Positions 25,102 to 26,349 of a DNA stretch of 26,349 nt are shown one piece after another; the stretch's first letter is position 1, and every line of letters starts with the position of its first letter. The stretch is from Peptococcaceae bacterium BRH_c23. Lineage in GTDB: Bacteria; Bacillota_B; Desulfitobacteriia; Desulfitobacteriales; Desulfitobacteriaceae. The stretch is taken from positions 1 through 26,349 of the forward strand of contig LADV01000156.1 of the NCBI GenBank assembly GCA_000961805.1, written 5' to 3'. The notes under the pieces were generated by a model. The model was not told the DNA's origin, did not search any database, and saw nothing but the letters and a program-made list of their open reading frames with translations. The translations under genes and the position numbers were made by a program.

Positions 25102-26283
25102 CTACTTCGTTAAGAGATGTACACACATGATGGCTGCATCACCTCCAATACTCCCGCCACCATTTTGAACGAGTCCCACTCTAGGTGAATTGACCTGTCT
25201 GGGACCCGCTTGACGACGTAATTGGATAACCGCCTCATGGATCATGGCTAAGCCGGTGGCTCCGACCGGATGCCCTTTTGACTCTAAACCTCCACTGGTG
25301 TTGATCGGAATGGTACCATTTATTTGCGTTTTGCCTTCCTCAAGATAGCGCGGAGCCTCACCTTTCTGACAAAACCCTAATTCTTCAAAATAGATAAACT
25401 CGGCAGGTGAAAAGGCATTATGAATTTCTGCAAAATCCACGTCCTCCGGTCCAATCCCAGCCATCTCAAAAGCTTCTCTTGCAGCCAACTGCGTAGCAGT
25501 CGGCATATTACGATTAAGACCGATTTCTGGATATCCACCAGAGGTCATACCAATTCCGGCAATCATAACCGAATTCGCCTTGTATTGAGCAGCAACTCTT
25601 TCGGAACATAAGATTGCAGCAGCAGCGCCATCGCCAATTGGGGAACACATGTAAAGAGTTATAGGGGAAGCAACCATTTTTGAATTGAGCACTTCCTCTA
25701 CTGTCAATTCCTGTTGAATCTGAGCGTAAGGATTTAAACAACCGTTCTTATGATTCTTGACAGTAATCTTCGCGAACTGCTCTTTGGTGCACCCTGTCTC
25801 GAACATATACCGTTTCGCTTCCATCGCATAAAGCCCAGGCAAGAAAGCTCCCATGTTACCCTCAATTTCCAGATCAGTAGCGGAAGCAAGGGCTCTATTG
25901 ACCTTGGCAGTGTCATTAATATACAGTTTTTCAAAGCCTACCGCCAAGGCAACATCGTAAAGCCCAGAAGCGATAGCTAACCACGCCTCGCGAAAAGCGG
26001 TTGATGAAGAACCGCAGGCATTGGGAGTATTAATAATTGGTATCCCCGCAAATCCGATATCCTTCATCACCACCTGACCTCTGACATCTTCCTGACCCGA
26101 AAGTAAGCCCTCCATCGAATTTCCGCAATAGATTACTTGTATATCCCGAGGACTCACCCCGGCATCCTTAATTGCCTTCCATGTGGCCTCCCGTGCTAGG
26201 TCTTTAATGCTTCTGTTAGACTGTTTTCCAAATTTTGTCATACCCACACCCATGACTACCGCTTGTCTAGCGAGCTTATTCAT
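25102..26283 (-). CDS. thiolase-family protein, SCP-x / lipid-transfer type
   Basis: A 394-residue thiolase-fold protein. The nucleophile is C90 in TPNACGSSSTAFREA; HNAFSPAE replaces the NEAF of classical thiolases and LVQNGGGSIGGDAA replaces the second CxG cysteine, as in SCP-2-thiolases. GHPVGATG carries the catalytic histidine. Such proteins often work on branched or aromatic acyl-CoAs and commonly partner a DUF35 OB-fold protein, which is not seen here. ATG 26283-26281 has AAGGA about 8 bases upstream; the longer frame from 26328 would begin inside the end hairpin and is rejected. It heads the operon with the two DUF2148 genes. Confidence 0.9.
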   Translation of the reverse strand: MNKLARQAVVMGVGMTKFGKQSNRSIKDLAREATWKAIKDAGVSPRDIQVIYCGNSMEGLLSGQEDVRGQVVMKDIGFAGIPIINTPNACGSSSTAFREAWLAIASGLYDVALAVGFEKLYINDTAKVNRALASATDLEIEGNMGAFLPGLYAMEAKRYMFETGCTKEQFAKITVKNHKNGCLNPYAQIQQELTVEEVLNSKMVASPITLYMCSPIGDGAAAAILCSERVAAQYKANSVMIAGIGMTSGGYPEIGLNRNMPTATQLAAREAFEMAGIGPEDVDFAEIHNAFSPAEFIYFEELGFCQKGEAPRYLEEGKTQINGTIPINTSGGLESKGHPVGATGLAMIHEAVIQLRRQAGPRQVNSPRVGLVQNGGGSIGGDAAIMCVHLLTK

Positions 26284-26320
26284 ACCTTTATCCTTCCTGC
26301 TCCTTTGATCCAATCGTAAG

Positions 26321-26344
26321 ACTCCCACTTCTTCAAGTGGGAGT
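26321..26344. repeat. 10-bp hairpin resembling an IS200/IS605-family end
   Basis: ACTCCCACTT-CTTC-AAGTGGGAGT is a perfect stem-loop followed by GGGTC at the window edge. Stem-loops of this form (CCCACTTnnnnAAGTGGG with a short G-rich flank) are typical of the ends of IS200/IS605-family (TnpA/TnpB) elements in Firmicutes. No transposase is visible because the window stops. There is no U-tract, so a terminator is unlikely. Confidence 0.4.
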
Positions 26345-26349
26345 GGGTC

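Noticed and set aside
1..26349. CRISPR array, tRNA or rRNA genes, prophage
   Set aside because: No regularly spaced repeats, tRNA-like cloverleaf with CCA-type ends, rRNA sequence or phage structural genes were seen on either strand.

Overview
The window reads as chromosome of an anaerobic, low-to-middle GC Firmicute of the class Clostridia. Split GcvPA/GcvPB, the tandem glycine riboswitch, TTG/GTG starts with strong AGGAGG-type ribosome sites, paired COG4739/DUF2148 proteins and a Crp/Fnr regulator recall Desulfosporosinus/Desulfitobacterium-type Peptococcaceae. That placement is an impression from protein sequences, not a computed one. Almost every gene lies on the minus strand; the only clear plus-strand gene is the Crp/Fnr regulator at 19.5-20.2 kb.

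Region 1 (1-9.1 kb) is one long operon read leftward: glyA, sdaAB, sdaAA, gcvT, gcvH, gcvPA, gcvPB, lpdA, and the start of one more gene that leaves the window. It begins with a promoter-like -10, a two-aptamer glycine riboswitch, an intrinsic terminator, and a 16-codon in-frame leader ORF whose ribosome site and first codons resemble those of glyA. Together the enzymes link glycine, methylene-tetrahydrofolate, CO2 and ammonia to serine and then pyruvate. The riboswitch architecture fits glycine-induced expression.

Region 2 (9.3-14.9 kb) holds a PucR-family regulator, a small soluble chemoreceptor-like protein, an AbgB-like M20 amidohydrolase and two adjacent multi-membrane proteins. It looks like an uptake-and-hydrolysis module for an N-acyl or peptide-like amino-acid derivative. 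A 28-bp box upstream of the membrane-protein genes recurs (24/28 identical) in the space between pucR and the glycine operon.

Region 3 (15-20.2 kb) has a degraded ferredoxin, an NhaC-type antiporter, a class V PLP enzyme, threonine aldolase (which makes glycine) and a divergent Crp/Fnr regulator. A perfect 12-bp inverted repeat sits at the predicted 5' end of the threonine aldolase mRNA.

Region 4 (20.4-26.3 kb) has an APC amino-acid permease, an acetyl-CoA acetyltransferase-type thiolase preceded by the 3' remnant of an acyl-CoA dehydrogenase gene, two DUF2148 ferredoxin-domain proteins and an SCP-x-type thiolase. The right edge ends in a 10-bp hairpin like those at the ends of IS200/IS605-family elements.

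Overall this is an amino-acid (largely glycine/serine/threonine) utilisation region bordered by an acyl-CoA/thiolase cluster that shows gene decay. No RNA genes other than the riboswitch, no CRISPR array and no complete mobile element were seen.
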